Numbered from the stretch's first letter, positions 47,360-60,300 are shown. The stretch is 64,000 nucleotides of DNA from Trichostrongylus colubriformis (GCA_963978905.1 OZ022259.1:51726727-51790726), one strand, 5' to 3'. Numbers and translations: made by a program. Notes: generated by a model not told the origin, from the sequence alone.

Positions 47360-50300
47360 CTAGAAAAGAAATTCGGTTTTCATTCATGTAGATGTATCGG
47401 TAGCGCTCCCTTGGTCATTTTTTTCCAACGTTTGAACAAATTTGGCAATTAGGCATTTTGGAATTGAGTTTGGACGTTTCGCATGCTCTTTCAAACCACT
47501 AGATGGCGAAACTAATCGCATTACGTGTATATCTAGGTCCCTCCCCCCATTTGATGGACAGATGGCAAAGCGCACGATGGAGAGCAAAATGGGTGGGGGT
47601 TTATTCAATTATTCCTTCACTAGATTCGCGAAGTAGCATGCGCAAGCATCAAATACAAGTTATAATAATCCGCTCTCACCGTTTTACAGACCACTGAGTT
47701 TGATTTATAAACATTAATGGGCACATGGCTTTATGCAATGTCACCTTTGCTCCCCGTTGGAGTGGCCCGCTATCAATTTCGACCCCTCTACACAAGATGG
47801 ATCATTGCGGGTAGATAGTGGTTGAAAATTATATTAAAAATTTTTGCTCTCCTCTCCTGATGTCCTTTTACCGTTCTCGTTTCCCAAATACTCTCAAAAC
47901 GACATCACGAAATTTCGACTTTTCAGCGATTCCTCCTTCCTTGGTGTTCCACAGCAGAAGATGTTTCTAACTATACTATCTGAGGACCTATGTGTAACCA
48001 GCTGGGCTAGGGTACACTACTGTACAACATCATGGGCACCAGTGGGTCGATCGGAATTGCTTTTTTCTATAAATTTACTGAGTACCCATCATCACATCGC
48101 TCCACCCTGTGTGGGCAGGTTTTCGCTCATTTTGAGCAGGACGTTTAGGATGATTCGGACATAGGTTATTTCTGCCGATTCTCTCTTGCTCTCAAGGGTG
48201 CGTTAGAAAGAAATTATGAATTTTTGTTGTACGGACCCCCACTCAGGGTGCGCTCCACCCACTGTGCCCTGGCCACTTTTATGGATACTCATGGCTGACA
48301 TTGGCCCATCTTTTCCTCACGTCTGGAGCATTTTTGAACCAGACAAACAATTTTTGATGCAAGGACCGAACGTTTCAGCGCACGTTCCACCCACCGGACG
48401 GAGCTTACCTTGGTCCAGTGTGCTCCTTACTTGACCTATACCCTAAACCATCTCGAATCTGTCCCCATTTCCACAGAATGTTTTTCATGTAACGCCCAAG
48501 TTCCGCCCATCAATAAAACGTCTCGTCCTTCCATAGCTCCAGCCACTTCTGACCTCTTCCCTTTCTCTCCCGGTCTCCAAATCATTCTGGAAATAGAGTG
48601 CTATTTTTGTAGTGAGTGTCATCCGACAAATAGCCCTTTCCGCCCATTGTGGGTGAGTTTTCGCTTATTGTCAAGGCAGCGATAGGGGAAATTTGGAGCA
48701 GCGAAAAGGGTAGTGAATATGTAAGTTGAGGTGCCTAGTGCCTAGTGATACGATGGTGAAGAAAAAACGGAAGGAAATGACCAAACACCTGAAAAATATG
48801 AATCCCTTCCCACCGCTGATTCTCGACGCCGACTTTTTCGTCAATAGGTGTAGTCAGAACGAGTTTTCCAGTGGTATGTTGTCAAGTGAACACAATGCAA
48901 TATTTGGAAACACGACAGCATCTATTTTTTTTAGTGAGCTTCGAGCTAAAACTGAAAAAGCGCGACGCAGTACCTTCGATGCTGCCGCATATCCTTGGCC
49001 GCACCCATCGTGGCCAACCAGGAATCACGTCGCCTGGAAGCGGGGTCTGTCATTCCAATGTGTCAGCTGTTAACCGTTACGCCGTCACCACAGCTCGGGG
49101 CGCTCATTTCGACGGGGATTCCACCACAAATAAGCTTCTTAAGAGGCCCTTAGCTTCCATGTGAGTGATTTCTTTTAGGAATTTTCAAAAACTACGTTAT
49201 TCCTGATGCTTTCCTCAAGTGTGTTCAAGATAGCCCGATGATTTGTACCAATTTTCCTGGTCTCAAGGCTGCGTTGTGACCTAGTAATGGCTTTCTGTTG
49301 TCAGGACCGCCCACTCAGGGTGCTCTATGTCCACTGAGCCCAGGCCCTTTCCATGACTATCAGAAAACCCATCTCTGACCTTGATCCATCTTTCCCCCAA
49401 GTTTGGGTAATATTGGAACCGAATCAACAATTTTCGTCTGGAAACGGAATTTCTGTGCACGCTCCGTACATCCTGGGCGGGGCTGAACATGGTGCATGCG
49501 TGCTCCTTACTTCTAGACCCATGCACTACCCATCCCATACTTGTCTCCATCTCCACAGGTTGTTTTTCATGTTATGCCTAATTTCGTGACAGACCGACGA
49601 ACGGAGGAATAGACAGACGAAGCGCTTCTTGAACATATATACAGTGGGGATGCTCATCGAACGGGAAAACTCCGCTGTACCTCATGTAAGCAAAGTAAAG
49701 ACATAGTTTTTGTTAAAACGCAGAGTGCAAATGGTGGTATAAGTGCAGAGCATATGCCGACATCACAGTTCTTGTTAAATGGGAAGACAGAAGGAGTAAA
49801 TGGTAGGCGTTGCTATAGGGCCATTCATAGAATCGGGAAATCATAATGGTGGCATGTGCTCTGCATGCTCACAGCTAATTGGCTTAGTTTGTTCTTACAA
49901 GCTTTAGTCACATGCCTTTTATGTCGAGAGTATCATTATCTCATTTGAAAGGGATCTTATGTGAAAAAACCATGGATAAAGTCACACACCATCCAATGGA
50001 AAGGATCCTATGAATATTGGTGCTCATCACATTGAATTCCATCTGACTCGAAAAGCAGAAACTTTTTAGGTCTGTCAGAGCGTTTGGAAAAAATTGAGCG
50101 CTAGTACCCAGAGATGCGGATAATGTCTCAATTGATCCCGTGTTAATTGAGTGCGAGTGTCGAGATAAGACTCAAGACCAGATTAGAGCAAGATAAAGTG
50201 CGGCTGCAATATGTGTGCAATAGTGGGCCATCCCATAATATATCTGATTATCCTAAACCGCTTCGTGACTGAGCTTTGACAAACCTAGCTGTTAGGGTAC

Positions 50301-53300
50301 CGGGGTGCCCGAACAGGTGCACGATGTGATAGCTGTAGGAGTGATGTATAGAGCATCCATAGGGGAATGACCGTTACCACGTTGGGCACTATCTCCAGCA
50401 ATGGGTCGATCATCGCGCCTGTTCGATTCATTTTCTTTTCTTTGAAGCCGCAATTTTATCTACACATTTTTCGCTATATTTTATTAGGGACAAGAATCAT
50501 AACGCGCCGCCGCGCCGGAATCGACTTTAGCGGTTGTGCAGTTGCGACATTAACAAATTTATTTGTATTTGAAATTCAAACCTGACCTTACTATAGTGTT
50601 CTTCAGTATAGCCTGTATTGAGGCACACTTCAATCACTCTATTTAATACAAGAAGCTGCCCTCGGAGACTGAAAATGCAATGTAAAAAGCTCGGAATCTC
50701 GGAGTTTTTGTTCCCCTTCAGTGATGAAATTGTCGGAACACATTAGATTTGCTTCTTGGAAATACCTATACTGAAGATGATATTTCTGCTTGCTTTACCA
50801 TGTTGACTTCAACCTGCTCTACTTTCCAACATATTTTCCGGTACCCCACAAGGCATCAGAGCCACGAGGAAGTTTTGTCTTATTTTTCCAAAGCAATCTA
50901 TCTTACTTTACGAAAGAAACAGATCGAATATATTCACTATTGCCGATAACGACTTATTGCTAACATCCGGGCTTATGGATGCGTCCCCTGCTGCGCTCTG
51001 CACTTCCTCGCATCCAGGTGACGAGCTAGGTCAAAGAAGTGTCGGTCAGTTAGGGTGATGTCTAGGCTGTACATGTGCCAAGTGAAAGCTGTCCATCTAT
51101 CAGGCTGGCGCACGAGTTTTGCAGAACTTTCAGAATTTCTAGTGATTCGCTGCTTTCGATCTGTATCGACTATTTGTTACCAGAGTGACTTAGAATATGC
51201 TCCTATAACTCTTTCAGAATGTATATCTCGTTCAGTTGTAAGAGAGAACAGTAACTAGTATTTGTGCTGCACTCACTGAAAATGCCACTTATTACTAAAC
51301 ATTGTCGCGCTGCTCCTGTCGCTTTGGATCAGGAGATACGAATCTTGTTGTTCACCCACCCATAGGTGGCTGGGCGCTCTCTGAATAGGATGATAGGGTT
51401 GGAAATTCGAAGCAGACGGAAAGCATATGACATTAACAGGCTACCAAATCGTGACTACTCCCGGAAACTGTAAGCAGATTTGATGCGTTGTCAACTCTGT
51501 GAGTCGACAAGGTAGCAGTATGAGTGGCTCGGAATCTGGTTTGCTGTGCTTGATCAGTCTATGCCACGAGATAACATGACTGGAAATAGGAGCAGGGCCC
51601 TCCACATACGCCTACCTTAAAGACAGTGTTAGGGATAAGGTGGGTAACAGGGAATCCAAAAAGGAAGCATTCACTGAAAAATTACGGGTCTGAAAGGCCG
51701 ACGTATGGCGAAATCCCCCGCAAAAGGCGTCCCCTTGAGCTGTGGCGAAGGCGGCCTCATCAGGGCGAGCCGTCTGGACTAGGGCAGCCCGCCCTCTGGT
51801 GACGAGCTTCCTCCTGATTGGCTGGGTGGGAGGAGCCAAGACGGGCGGCACCACTGGAGAGATCGGGGCGCGCTTTCGTATACAGAACGTCGCATACCCT
51901 TTTCTGATGAGCTGATTATTCTTCTTGTGGTTTTCATTTTTGCTGTTGGCCCGTAGAATGTGCGCGTTTTTCTTTTCTATTCTTCTTTTCTTTTTCATTA
52001 ATTCTCACTTAATGTCTTCACTCGTTTGTAGTTAACTATGGGGTGCTTTTGAAGTTTTTTGTATTGTTTCCTCGCTGTTTTGCGCATTGATTTCCTGGCT
52101 ACATGCCAATGTCAAAGTCGCCCGGGCTCCGCCTCTTGACGGAATGGTCGTCCACGTGGAGAATCATTGGTGGGAAGGGGTTCCATTTTTGGGTTTTCGG
52201 TCACTCACTTCCGTTTTCCCTTCACCGTCGTATTATTGATCATATAGCCCGTCATATTTGCACCTTTTTCCGTACTTCGTCCCATTTTCCTCTAACACTG
52301 CCTTTAAGGAGCGATACCACTGGCAAAGTGCAGGAGAATACGGTTGGCAATAGGTGCATTTCAGATCAGTTCCATAGTTCCATTCGCTCCAGAATCACCA
52401 CACATAGTCGGACATAGTTATGCTCGAGGTCGATTTTACTAACAAACTCCCCAAAACTATTGCAAATCGAAGCCGCAGGTGTAAAGTTCACTAAAGGCGC
52501 CTGTCTGTTTGCATGTGGCATGACCCCAGACAAGGGATAACAGCTACTGTCACATTGTGTGCTTTACAAGCCGCGAATTAGGCAGCACTAATCAACCGAA
52601 CTGGAATTTCTATGTTCTCCCAATAAAAGCAATTTTTAAATTTCTTCGTGAGATGGAATGAGAAGTGGATACAGTTCGACAGTATACTGAGATACTGTAG
52701 TGGCTAGAAGGTGGTGAACAGGTTAGATTTCCCTCAAACTAGGACGTTCACAAAGCAAAGGTTAAGGTGGAATATACAACTGGGCTACTTCCAAATGCTG
52801 AATGTAAATCGGACGTTACTACAGAGCTGTGCAGCAGCTGGCCAGCGATGTTCATTTTGCACGGAAGTCAGCACTGGTAAATATGAAACTTTTGCATGTC
52901 AGCGTCGGTGATATAAAACTTCCACATGAAAGTATGAGAGACCTGTGTGCCCAATCTCGTATTTGAGATCAGGTGACATCGAACTACAATTGGTTGCGGT
53001 CAATGCACTATTGCTTAGTCGGACGTTGATGTAATAACATTTATGACGTACAGATTTCGCGGTCACAGTGAGACAATTTGTCGAGGAAGGCAACCATTTC
53101 TTGAGTGACGGATAAAGTTATTGAAGAAATGGAGAATATATTCCAAATTCAAGTGCTTTGAAACATTTTTCATATCGAAACTATCAGGTCATGGCAAACA
53201 TCATAACTCGCTTCAAGTATTGCTTTTCAATCGAAATAACGATCAAAAAATTAACACATATTTGTCGACGAGGAGGCAGTTTAGATATTCTGACATCATG

Positions 53301-56036
53301 AAATTCTGGAGTTTCGAAATCGACGAGATTGTTGAGTGCCTCTTCGACGTCGTCTCGATTTTGAAAGCATTTCTCGCGTAAGAAAATTTCGAGATGCTTG
53401 AAAAAAGTGGTCTGTAGGGGAAAGGCCTGGTGAGCATGGAGGATGGTCGAGAGTTTCATATCCCAACACCATCCCTTTTTTTGTTTTGGAGCTGAATCGC
53501 GCCCTTTGACTGATTAATGCCGGCTGAATCCGATGCAATTACTGGTCATTTTTTTCGACTCACAGTACTTCTCCGCTGTGATGGTTTCTCCTGGAGCCAG
53601 GAAGCTGTGGTGGATCAAACCGGCCGTAGACCATAACAGTCACCATGACCTTTCTTTGGTGCAACCCCAGCTTTGGAAAATGTTTAGGAGCTTCGTCGTG
53701 ATCCAACGACTGTTCTTACCATCGTCTATTGTCGTATTGACCCATTTTTCGTCATAGTCACAATGCGTTGCAGAAAAGGGCGTTTCTTTTTTTGCGAAAA
53801 ATGGGACGAACAGACTTTGAGACGACGAGATCGCTGTTGCTCCGTCAACTCATGCGAGATCCACATGTGATATTTTTTTATCTTCCCCATTTTCCTTAAA
53901 TGACGCCCCACAGTTCCGAAGTCATTTCCCAGCACTTCAGCAACTTCTCTTAACGCTTTGGTTTGGCTTCTATTTGTGCCCCCGATTCGTCGTCTTTAAC
54001 TTCCGATGGCCCACCGCGCCCCTCCTGATCATTCAATTTGCAGTCGCCATTTCGGAATTTGTCGAACCGCCAACGCGCGTGCGCTCATTTGTGGTGCCTT
54101 CGCCCCATGCGCTGGTGACGTTCTCAGCTGCTTCCGCGGCATTACGGCCGAATTCGTACTCGTGAAGCATGAGGAGTCGGATTTCGCATCTTGACAACGT
54201 CTTCGCGGGTGACCCAAAATCGTAGAAGAAATGGTCAGAGAAATAGGAAACGTTCGTACGATATTTTCAAAAATGTGCTTCCGAACGATATATTAGACTA
54301 CCATATTTGCTTAAATTTCATAAATTATGATCAGTTCAACATTACAAGTGCAAAAACGGTTATTATTTTTGCCACGACCTAATAGATCTTGGTCGAGAAT
54401 GGATGTCTTTGATACTTGCCTTTAATAAGTTGGTTTGGCTACTTGTCGGTTAAGCGTGCCCATCCGTCCGCAAATGAGTGATTGTGATACCGAAGTCAAT
54501 TGAGGTAAATGAACATGTTATCATTGATTGTTGCTTTTCGCCTACTATAGTCAACATCAGATTGTGCCCACGGGGGCGCGAAAGGATAACGGGACCCCGC
54601 GCCCTTGTGACGCTGAAAACATATCGCTTAATTAAAAATGGTCCATGATAATGAATAAAATTTTCGGTGTTAATGTTCTAGTTCCTTACAGAACTGTACG
54701 TGTAAGCCATTCGCTCCCCGAAGAGAAGGCATGATTGAGCTGGGCGGGCAGCGATGTCGAATTTGATCCCAGCACAGGGTAAGAGGGAGTATGCGTCTCT
54801 GTTACTGCTCCATCACCGCCGTTGGGCTTGTTTAATAGCCAATAAATAGCCAGCCTAATGTATCAACCTGTCATCTATAGTCGGTCAATTGAAATCCAGC
54901 TCAAGGACGACAGCATGAAAAGGAAACAAATTTTCAATAAAACTTGGGAGAGGAAATGAAGTAGAGAAAAAAGGGATAAAGGAAGAAAAATCAGTCACCT
55001 TCCGTAGATTTTATTCCAATTTTCGAGAAGAAAATTGAATACCAGTTCTTTGGCGACAAAATTTGATGCAACACCTTCGAATACGGTGCTTACTTCTTGC
55101 AAACGGAACTGCTCACGATTCGCCGTTAATTCCAAAAAGCTCAAAGATGCCAGGTTTATAATTTTTCAAAACCTTTTTACGAGATGAAAAATGAACGTCA
55201 GAAATGCCTGTTAGTCAGAAATTTGTCAACAACAAACCTCCTCAAAACGGCGACATCTTTGTGACATCCGAGTGCGCTGATTAGCCTCTCCCTTTCATAT
55301 GGAACTGTTTCCATTCTGAGCATTTCCATCACCTGAAGAAAAGACTCACATTTGGAATGGATTTCGCTCAGCAACCATGCCAAATCTGTTCGCAGTCTCT
55401 CTTCTGCGGCCCTAAAATTCTGTGTCTTCCAAATGTGGGATTATGAGAGAAGAAATAGTAGAAAAAATCCCTAAACCTAGTAAAACCATCAAAGTAAAAA
55501 TAAAACTTAGAATCTTCAGACACATTATTGGACTGACTGTAATTTCTTCTATTCATAAAAATATGAGCGCGTAAAACCTCCGAATACGAGGTGGAGTTGC
55601 TCACTGTACGGCATTTTTAGGTCGAAACAACATTTCATCAACAATAATTATTCACGAAAGTAGCTCAAAAATCATTCTACTCATTGTTTAGCAATGTCGC
55701 ATGCCATCCCATCAAACTTCGAATAAAGTGACGGCACAGACTCTGATAACGTTCAAGAACGACATTTCTTTGAAACACAATGCTGTCTACTACATGAAAA
55801 TCGGTTGCAGCGTACACCGAAAGAAGTTAAATTGATTCAAAGAGCCCGTGTACGCAGTACTCTCAGTTCCTCAACTAATTCGGCGGCAGATGAATGCTCA
55901 CAAACATTTATAAAGTTCCACCTGAAAAAAAATTTAAAATGAAAATGACTTCGGAAATTGCACGGCAGGGACAGCTTACGAGCTCAAGGGCAGCACGAAA
56001 AGGACTTTGAAGCACTCAAATAAATGAGGTGATTCT
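47219..56036 (-). CDS. Second M1 aminopeptidase gene, 3' part only
   Basis: Exons in order: candidate pieces 56036-55980 and 55921-55837 (weak), then 55411-55238, 55139-54999, 50668-50587, 47359-47219. The last four are in phase and encode the helical C-terminal domain: RLRTDLAWLL, YERERLISALGCHKDV, FRLQEVSTVFEGVASNFVAK, LENWNKIYG, VIEVCLNTGYTEEHYSK, and a terminal exon ending YFQQAQ then TGA. In H11-type enzymes these same blocks occur in this order. The upstream catalytic exons were not found to the right and probably lie beyond the window. The introns carry a mariner copy and a repeat-A copy. The candidate piece ending at 55837 has an in-frame TGA, so that piece is mis-modelled or the gene is damaged there. 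Confidence 0.82.
47999..49640 (-). repeat. Repeat family A copy 5, enclosing a family B copy
   Basis: Reverse orientation: starts with CAGTAGTGTACCCTAGCCCA-like end (minus strand) and ends at TTCGTGACAGACCG...CGAAGCGCTTC. Family B (48668-49190) lies inside, suggesting nesting or a longer composite. Confidence 0.65.
48668..49190 (+). repeat. Dispersed repeat family B, copy 1
   Basis: Shares AAGGCAGCGATAGGGGAAAT, CCTTCGATGCTGCCGCATAT and CTTCCATGTGAGTGATTTCT with copies at 56895-57420 and 58925-59275. Confidence 0.65.
49645..50586. other. Intron sequence of M1 gene 2
   Basis: Nothing recognised apart from the splice donor side of the penultimate exon. Confidence 0.4.
50587..50668 (-). CDS. 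M1 gene 2, penultimate exon
   Basis: TTTTCAG acceptor; encodes LRGQLLVLNRVIEVCLNTGY then TEEHYSK. Both phases match the neighbours (AG+T before, phase 0 after). The donor GTCAGG is unusual but usable. Confidence 0.78.
50669..53183. other. Intron sequence of M1 gene 2
   Basis: A GC-rich patch at 51760-51880 with ATTGGCTGGGTGGGAGG recalls the promoter region of the helicase element (29740 on) but no copy of its coding region is present. No exons recognised. Confidence 0.4.
53184..54217 (-). mobile_element. Mariner transposon copy, frameshifted
   Basis: Across frames the minus strand gives IRLLMLHEYEFGRNAAEAAE near 54175, KIKKYHMWISHELTEQQRSR near 53850, the YDEKWVN motif (first catalytic Asp block, one frame shift after PFLQRIVT) near 53757, PKLGLHQRKVMVTV near 53680 and HPPCSPGLSPTDHFF near 53440. 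The normal SPDL reads SPGL. Several frameshifts: not active. Sits inside the intron between M1 gene 2 exons 54999 and 50668. Confidence 0.82.
54218..54998. other. Intron sequence of M1 gene 2 right of the mariner copy
   Basis: No feature recognised other than the exon boundary at 54999. Confidence 0.4.
54999..55139 (-). CDS. M1 gene 2, C-terminal helical domain exon
   Basis: Encodes FLELTANREQFRLQEVSTVF and ends FNFLLENWNKIYG. In family members this follows the LGCHKD segment directly. Confidence 0.85.
55238..55411 (-). CDS. M1 gene 2, exon with LGCHKD motif
   Basis: Acceptor AATTTTAG, donor GTTTGT. Encodes AAEERLRTDLAWLLSEIHSK, then ETVPYERERLISALGCHKDV. An internal GTGAGT...TTCAG pair only 17 bp apart is too short for an intron and the frame is open through it. 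Confidence 0.83.
55837..56036 (-). other. Possible additional M1 gene 2 exon pair
   Basis: Two short open blocks, 56036-55980 and 55921-55837, are separated by a 58-bp intron-like segment with GTAAGC and TTTTTTTCAG. Read together they give ESPHLFECFKVL and WNFINVCEHSSAAELVEEL, loosely matching the family stretch before the 55411 exon. The second block runs into TGA instead of a donor. The position is right but the model is uncertain. Confidence 0.3.
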
Positions 56037-56894
56037 CTGAGAAGTCTCGCGATAGTTTAACAGTCGATTCATTTTGTTACAAGTGATATCGGAGCAACAA
56101 CGACGTGTTCATTAATCACCATTGGTCTTCTGACCTCTGAGCTATTCAGTCCCATACGCATATTAGAGTCCGCAAAACCTACTTGTTATCGACTCTCGTC
56201 AGACTTTGTTAAAGGGTGTAATTTGCGATCACCCACTATTAGGGTTTCCGTCCTACCCCACATGTGCCAAAGCTCTACTGATAATCTGAAAAATGCTACG
56301 AATTTGATGAGCTTTTTTCAGATGTTCCTAACCAGCCTGAAAGGCACACACCGCTATAGTCAAATAAGTCGACTTTGCTACAGTTGATACCGGAGCTATT
56401 TGGACAGCTATTCAAGCCGCACCTTTTTCACGCCGCCACAATGCGCCATGACGGCGCAGCATCTGCTGGGATCGACATCGACGCCACCCTTTCGAGCTCT
56501 CTTATTACAGAGCAAAATCGGTGGCGTCGGAGTGGGCCAGCAGGTATAACGTCGTGGCAGCGCAAAAAGCTGAGGCCTCGATGGTTACTCAAAAATCTAC
56601 TTCCTCAAGAAAGTGCATCTACTTAGCTGGTCATCGCGGAGTGTGCCCTCAAGCGAGTGCCCAACGTTACGTCGAATTTTCGCGGGGCTATCCGTGGCGA
56701 AACGAGTTGTTTCCTTTTCGTGCATTGTGTACTCTCCATCAGAAGTTTCACGCTGAATTGATGGTTAACTGACTAGCAATGTTATTAAATTATTGGTACT
56801 GTTACTTGACATATTACCAGTGTTTTTCATGTTCAAGAGTCTGTTTCTGGATTGTTTGAAGTATTTCTACTGTTTGTTATTGCTCGTAGCATGT

Positions 56895-57420
56895 GTTTAA
56901 AGGCAGCGATAAGGGAAATTCGGGCAGATCATAAAAAATGCAGTGAATATGAGAGCTGCAAAGTAAGATCCTCAGTGAAAAATACGACGGTAAAGAAAAA
57001 CGAAAGGAAATGGCTCAGAGAAATAGGGCTTCTTCCCATGGTTGGTTCTCGACGTGAACGACCTTCCCGTCAAAAGGCGGCTAGTCCCGACGAATTTTCC
57101 ATTGACATGTTGCCAAGTCGTAAGCACGAAGTTAAATTCGAGAACCAGCATCTATTTCTGAAGTGAGCTTCAAGCTGAAGGTGAGAAAAGGCGCCGCTAT
57201 ACCCTCTATCCTGTCGCATCTCTCTGCCACTTCCACCGCAGCCAATCACGTATATCGTTGCGTGGAGGCAAGGTTTGTCATTCACAGGAAGCTGTTAACC
57301 GTCACGTCGTCCCTCTAGCTTTAGCGTGAGCGCGCTTTTCGACAGGGGTTTTGCTACAATAAGGCTCTTATACTCCTAGTTTCAATGTGAGTGACTTTCT
57401 TTGGAGATGTTCTAATAACC
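56895..57420 (+). repeat. Dispersed repeat family B, copy 2
   Basis: Contains AAGGCAGCGATAAGGGAAAT, AAGTGAGCTTCAAGCTGAAG and GTTTCAATGTGAGTGACTTT, in the same order as the copy at 48668. Confidence 0.65.
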
Positions 57421-58924
57421 ACAGTACCCCTAAATAAATGTACGCACACACACTAACATTGCCGATATGCAGCTTCAAAAAATGAACTTCTAAAAGAATA
57501 ACTGGTGTCTTCGGACTCGGTTTGCTTGCTACTTTTTCATCCACACACGATAACGAATCGTTTACCTTATCGTACGCTTGATTTCCGAGTTCCTTCACTC
57601 CATAACAATAGGCAGGTCTTCGTTCGAGAACAGGAAGCCTTGAAGTACAAATATAGCAGGGAAAAGATAACTAACTATCGAAAAATTGAGGCCCGCTCTC
57701 AATCCACTCCGGAAATTGCAGAAAACAGGAATATAGGATGGAGTAAAAACGCATACATCGCCTGACTTTTAGCATAAAATCAGATGTAACCTTTATTTTC
57801 ATGCGTATTGAAGAGTAGACGCTTCCGTAGATCTTGCTATCTTGACAGAGAAATGGAAACGAATTTGTGCATAGACAGGCATACACGGATGTTGTGCACC
57901 AATAGAATCAAAAAAGAGACCGACTGTGAGCTAATTGAAATATCACTGATGCTCGGGTGTCTTCTCAGCCTGGAGTAAGGTACAGGATATTGCAATCGAG
58001 GTGTGTACACAGTGGTATGGATCCAAATTTCCGCATCCATAGTGCGAACTTTTCGCATCTATGGTACGACGCAATGATATCGAGGTGCCAGAACCAAAAC
58101 CTTATGTGTGGCCTAAAATTTGCGTTAGCGATGAATGAGGTCGGGTAATCCCTCTATTACACAAACCGTCAACCTTGTGCCTCCGTTTGCTTGTCGGTTT
58201 CTACGTCGGTCTGTGTGTCTGTCCGACCGCAAGTGAATGGTTGCGATGAGGAAATCGACCGCTGGGGATACTAACTTTGATAAGTTATCCATCTAACTCC
58301 ACACTGCCATTAAGATAACGCTTCCTACTGAATATGCGCCTATTCGCAGACATTCTGCGGTGTGCTGACGTCGAACTAGGTTCCAGTACACTGGAATGGC
58401 ATGCAAGTATGTTGAGTTGTCGGACTAGTGCCGTGTAAACGTGACCTATGAAAGAGTGTGTAATTGCGTAGATGAAAACGATTGCAGTTTTTTGCAAAGT
58501 CCCAGACGGTTCAGTAAGCTGTCATGATGCGGGCAGACAGTGGATCTTACCATCATGGGGTGCAATCGCGGAAATCCGATTACTATGACACCAGTGGATG
58601 ATTTCACCCGCATAAGTATGAATTCAAAAAAACTGCAAGCCCTATCTTTGCTAAACCTCATCGCTGAGATAGTAAGGTTCAAATTATCCTATGGTCCACA
58701 GCTCACCTATGAGACGCGTGAGGTACATCGCGTAGCTAAAACTACATAGTTCTGACTAGATCACCACCCAAAACAACGCGGTTGTTGAAAAAAAAAATTT
58801 CACTGACATTCAGTATGACGTCCGTTTGAGGAGCTGACGTCGTCTACCGCCACTAAAGCGGTAGGGAGCGCCATGCTGTGCCCACTATTTCTGTCTGAGC
58901 CAAATGAAGGAAGAGTAGCTTCCC
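57421..58924. other. No confident gene
   Basis: Several short frames without family resemblance. Near 58150-58230 a CTGTGTGTCTGTCCG stretch recalls the end of repeat family A. Confidence 0.4.
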
Positions 58925-59275
58925 TACCATTGTCGAACAGTGTCAAAAAAAAGAAATCGAATGTTTCAAAAACACGAGGGAATGTTTGGAAATACGCATC
59001 TTTCTCCTAAAGTGAGCTTCAGGCTGAAACTCCGGAAGCGCGCTGCAGTACCTTCGATCTCACCGCATATTCTTAGCCGCTCCCATCGTAACCGACCAGG
59101 TATCACGTCGATAGGAGGCGGGATCGATTATCGAAAGGCGGCAGCTCTTATCCGTTGCGCTGTCTCTTCTGCTCGAAGGCGCACTTTTTCACCGGGATTT
59201 CGCCAAAGGTAGCCTTCTTAGGCTCATAGTTTTCATGTAAGTAACTTCTTTCAGGGATTTCTCAATAATCACATT
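58925..59275 (+). repeat. Dispersed repeat family B, copy 3
   Basis: AAAGTGAGCTTCAGGCTGAA, GCAGTACCTTCGATCTCACC and TTTCATGTAAGTAACTTCTT match the other two copies. The 5' part is missing. Confidence 0.65.
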
Positions 59276-59375
59276 ACCCCTATTGCTGTCTTTAAGTAAA
59301 TGTGCACAATGACAGATTTGAAAATCTCGGGTTGCCCCCTCGAAGAGAAAGTACATTTGAAGGGTTGTAATAATA

Positions 59376-60300
59376 CAGGGTGTCCCAAGATTATGGGCGC
59401 CAATGTATTGCAATATTTTGTTGTGGTCAATAGAGTGGATGGAAAATCAACCCATTCACAACTTCACCCACCCCTTATGCAACAAGACACAGCAGTCATA
59501 TCATAAGTTTCTTTGCCCCGAAAAGGATACAAGCTCAAAGTCTCTCTATCACTCAAACGCTCTTGACACGCTGCTTTTTCCATACATTCTTTCCCATATC
59601 TTTCTCAGGGCTACCTAATGTGGCTCCATACTAGGATGACTGGCTCGTCAGACCTTGCCTCTAGTTGAGGACCCTGGCAGCAGATCTATGTAATCATGTT
59701 TTGGGAAATTTGACGGACGTTTCGAAAAGTGATGAATTCGAAAAAATCGGGTCGGCAGCGCTTTTGTATCAGTTTGGTTCTATAAACTAAAGCGCTTTGC
59801 CGCTAAACTCACCAAGTATTTTTGCGGAAGACTAGTGAGGACAGTGCTTTATAATGTCCAACAGCCAGTTCCTCATGTTCACATTCCCGCAAGCTTTACC
59901 CCGAAATTGATGGAAACCAACACCTTGTCATCATTGGACTCTCAATCATTACTGGGACCGATTGCTGGAATCCAAACACCCTGTTGGCATGGTATACCCT
60001 ACCAGACGTTGTTGGCCACAAAGGGTTGCCCTTATCGGTTCAGGACCTGGAAATTTTTTCACTCGAACAAAAGTACGGCGAGGTGCGTGTCACCGTTGAA
60101 GCGAATGACCACCAAGTGTATTTGAAAAACTTCTGAAATCTCGAAAATACCATGATCTTCACCCCTACAAGCATGCACCTTGGTAAAAGAAGATCCTGTG
60201 CACCCACTGAGCAGCAAATGAAAGAAAAAGGATTGATACAATTGTATAGAGGAATCCGAAAAATTACGAGTTCAGGCGCCCATAATTTTGGGACACCCTG
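59376..60300. mobile_element. TIR element with TA target duplication, 925 bp
   Basis: Ends CAGGGTGTCCCAAGATTATG and the inverted CATAATTTTGGGACACCCTG differ at one base over 26 bp. TA flanks both sides. No transposase frame is recognised; mariner-type non-autonomous element. Confidence 0.85.

Noticed and set aside
51612..51998. 128-codon Lys/Arg-rich minus-strand frame
   Set aside because: Composition follows the local poly-pyrimidine tract; no domain.
55319..55340. GTGAGT...TTCAG pair suggesting an intron inside M1 gene 2 exon 55238-55411
   Set aside because: Only 17 bp apart and the frame is open through it with family-like sequence on both sides.
58446..58749. Overlapping frames on both strands near 58450-58750
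   Set aside because: They are mutually antisense, short, and neither shows a motif or convincing splice sites.
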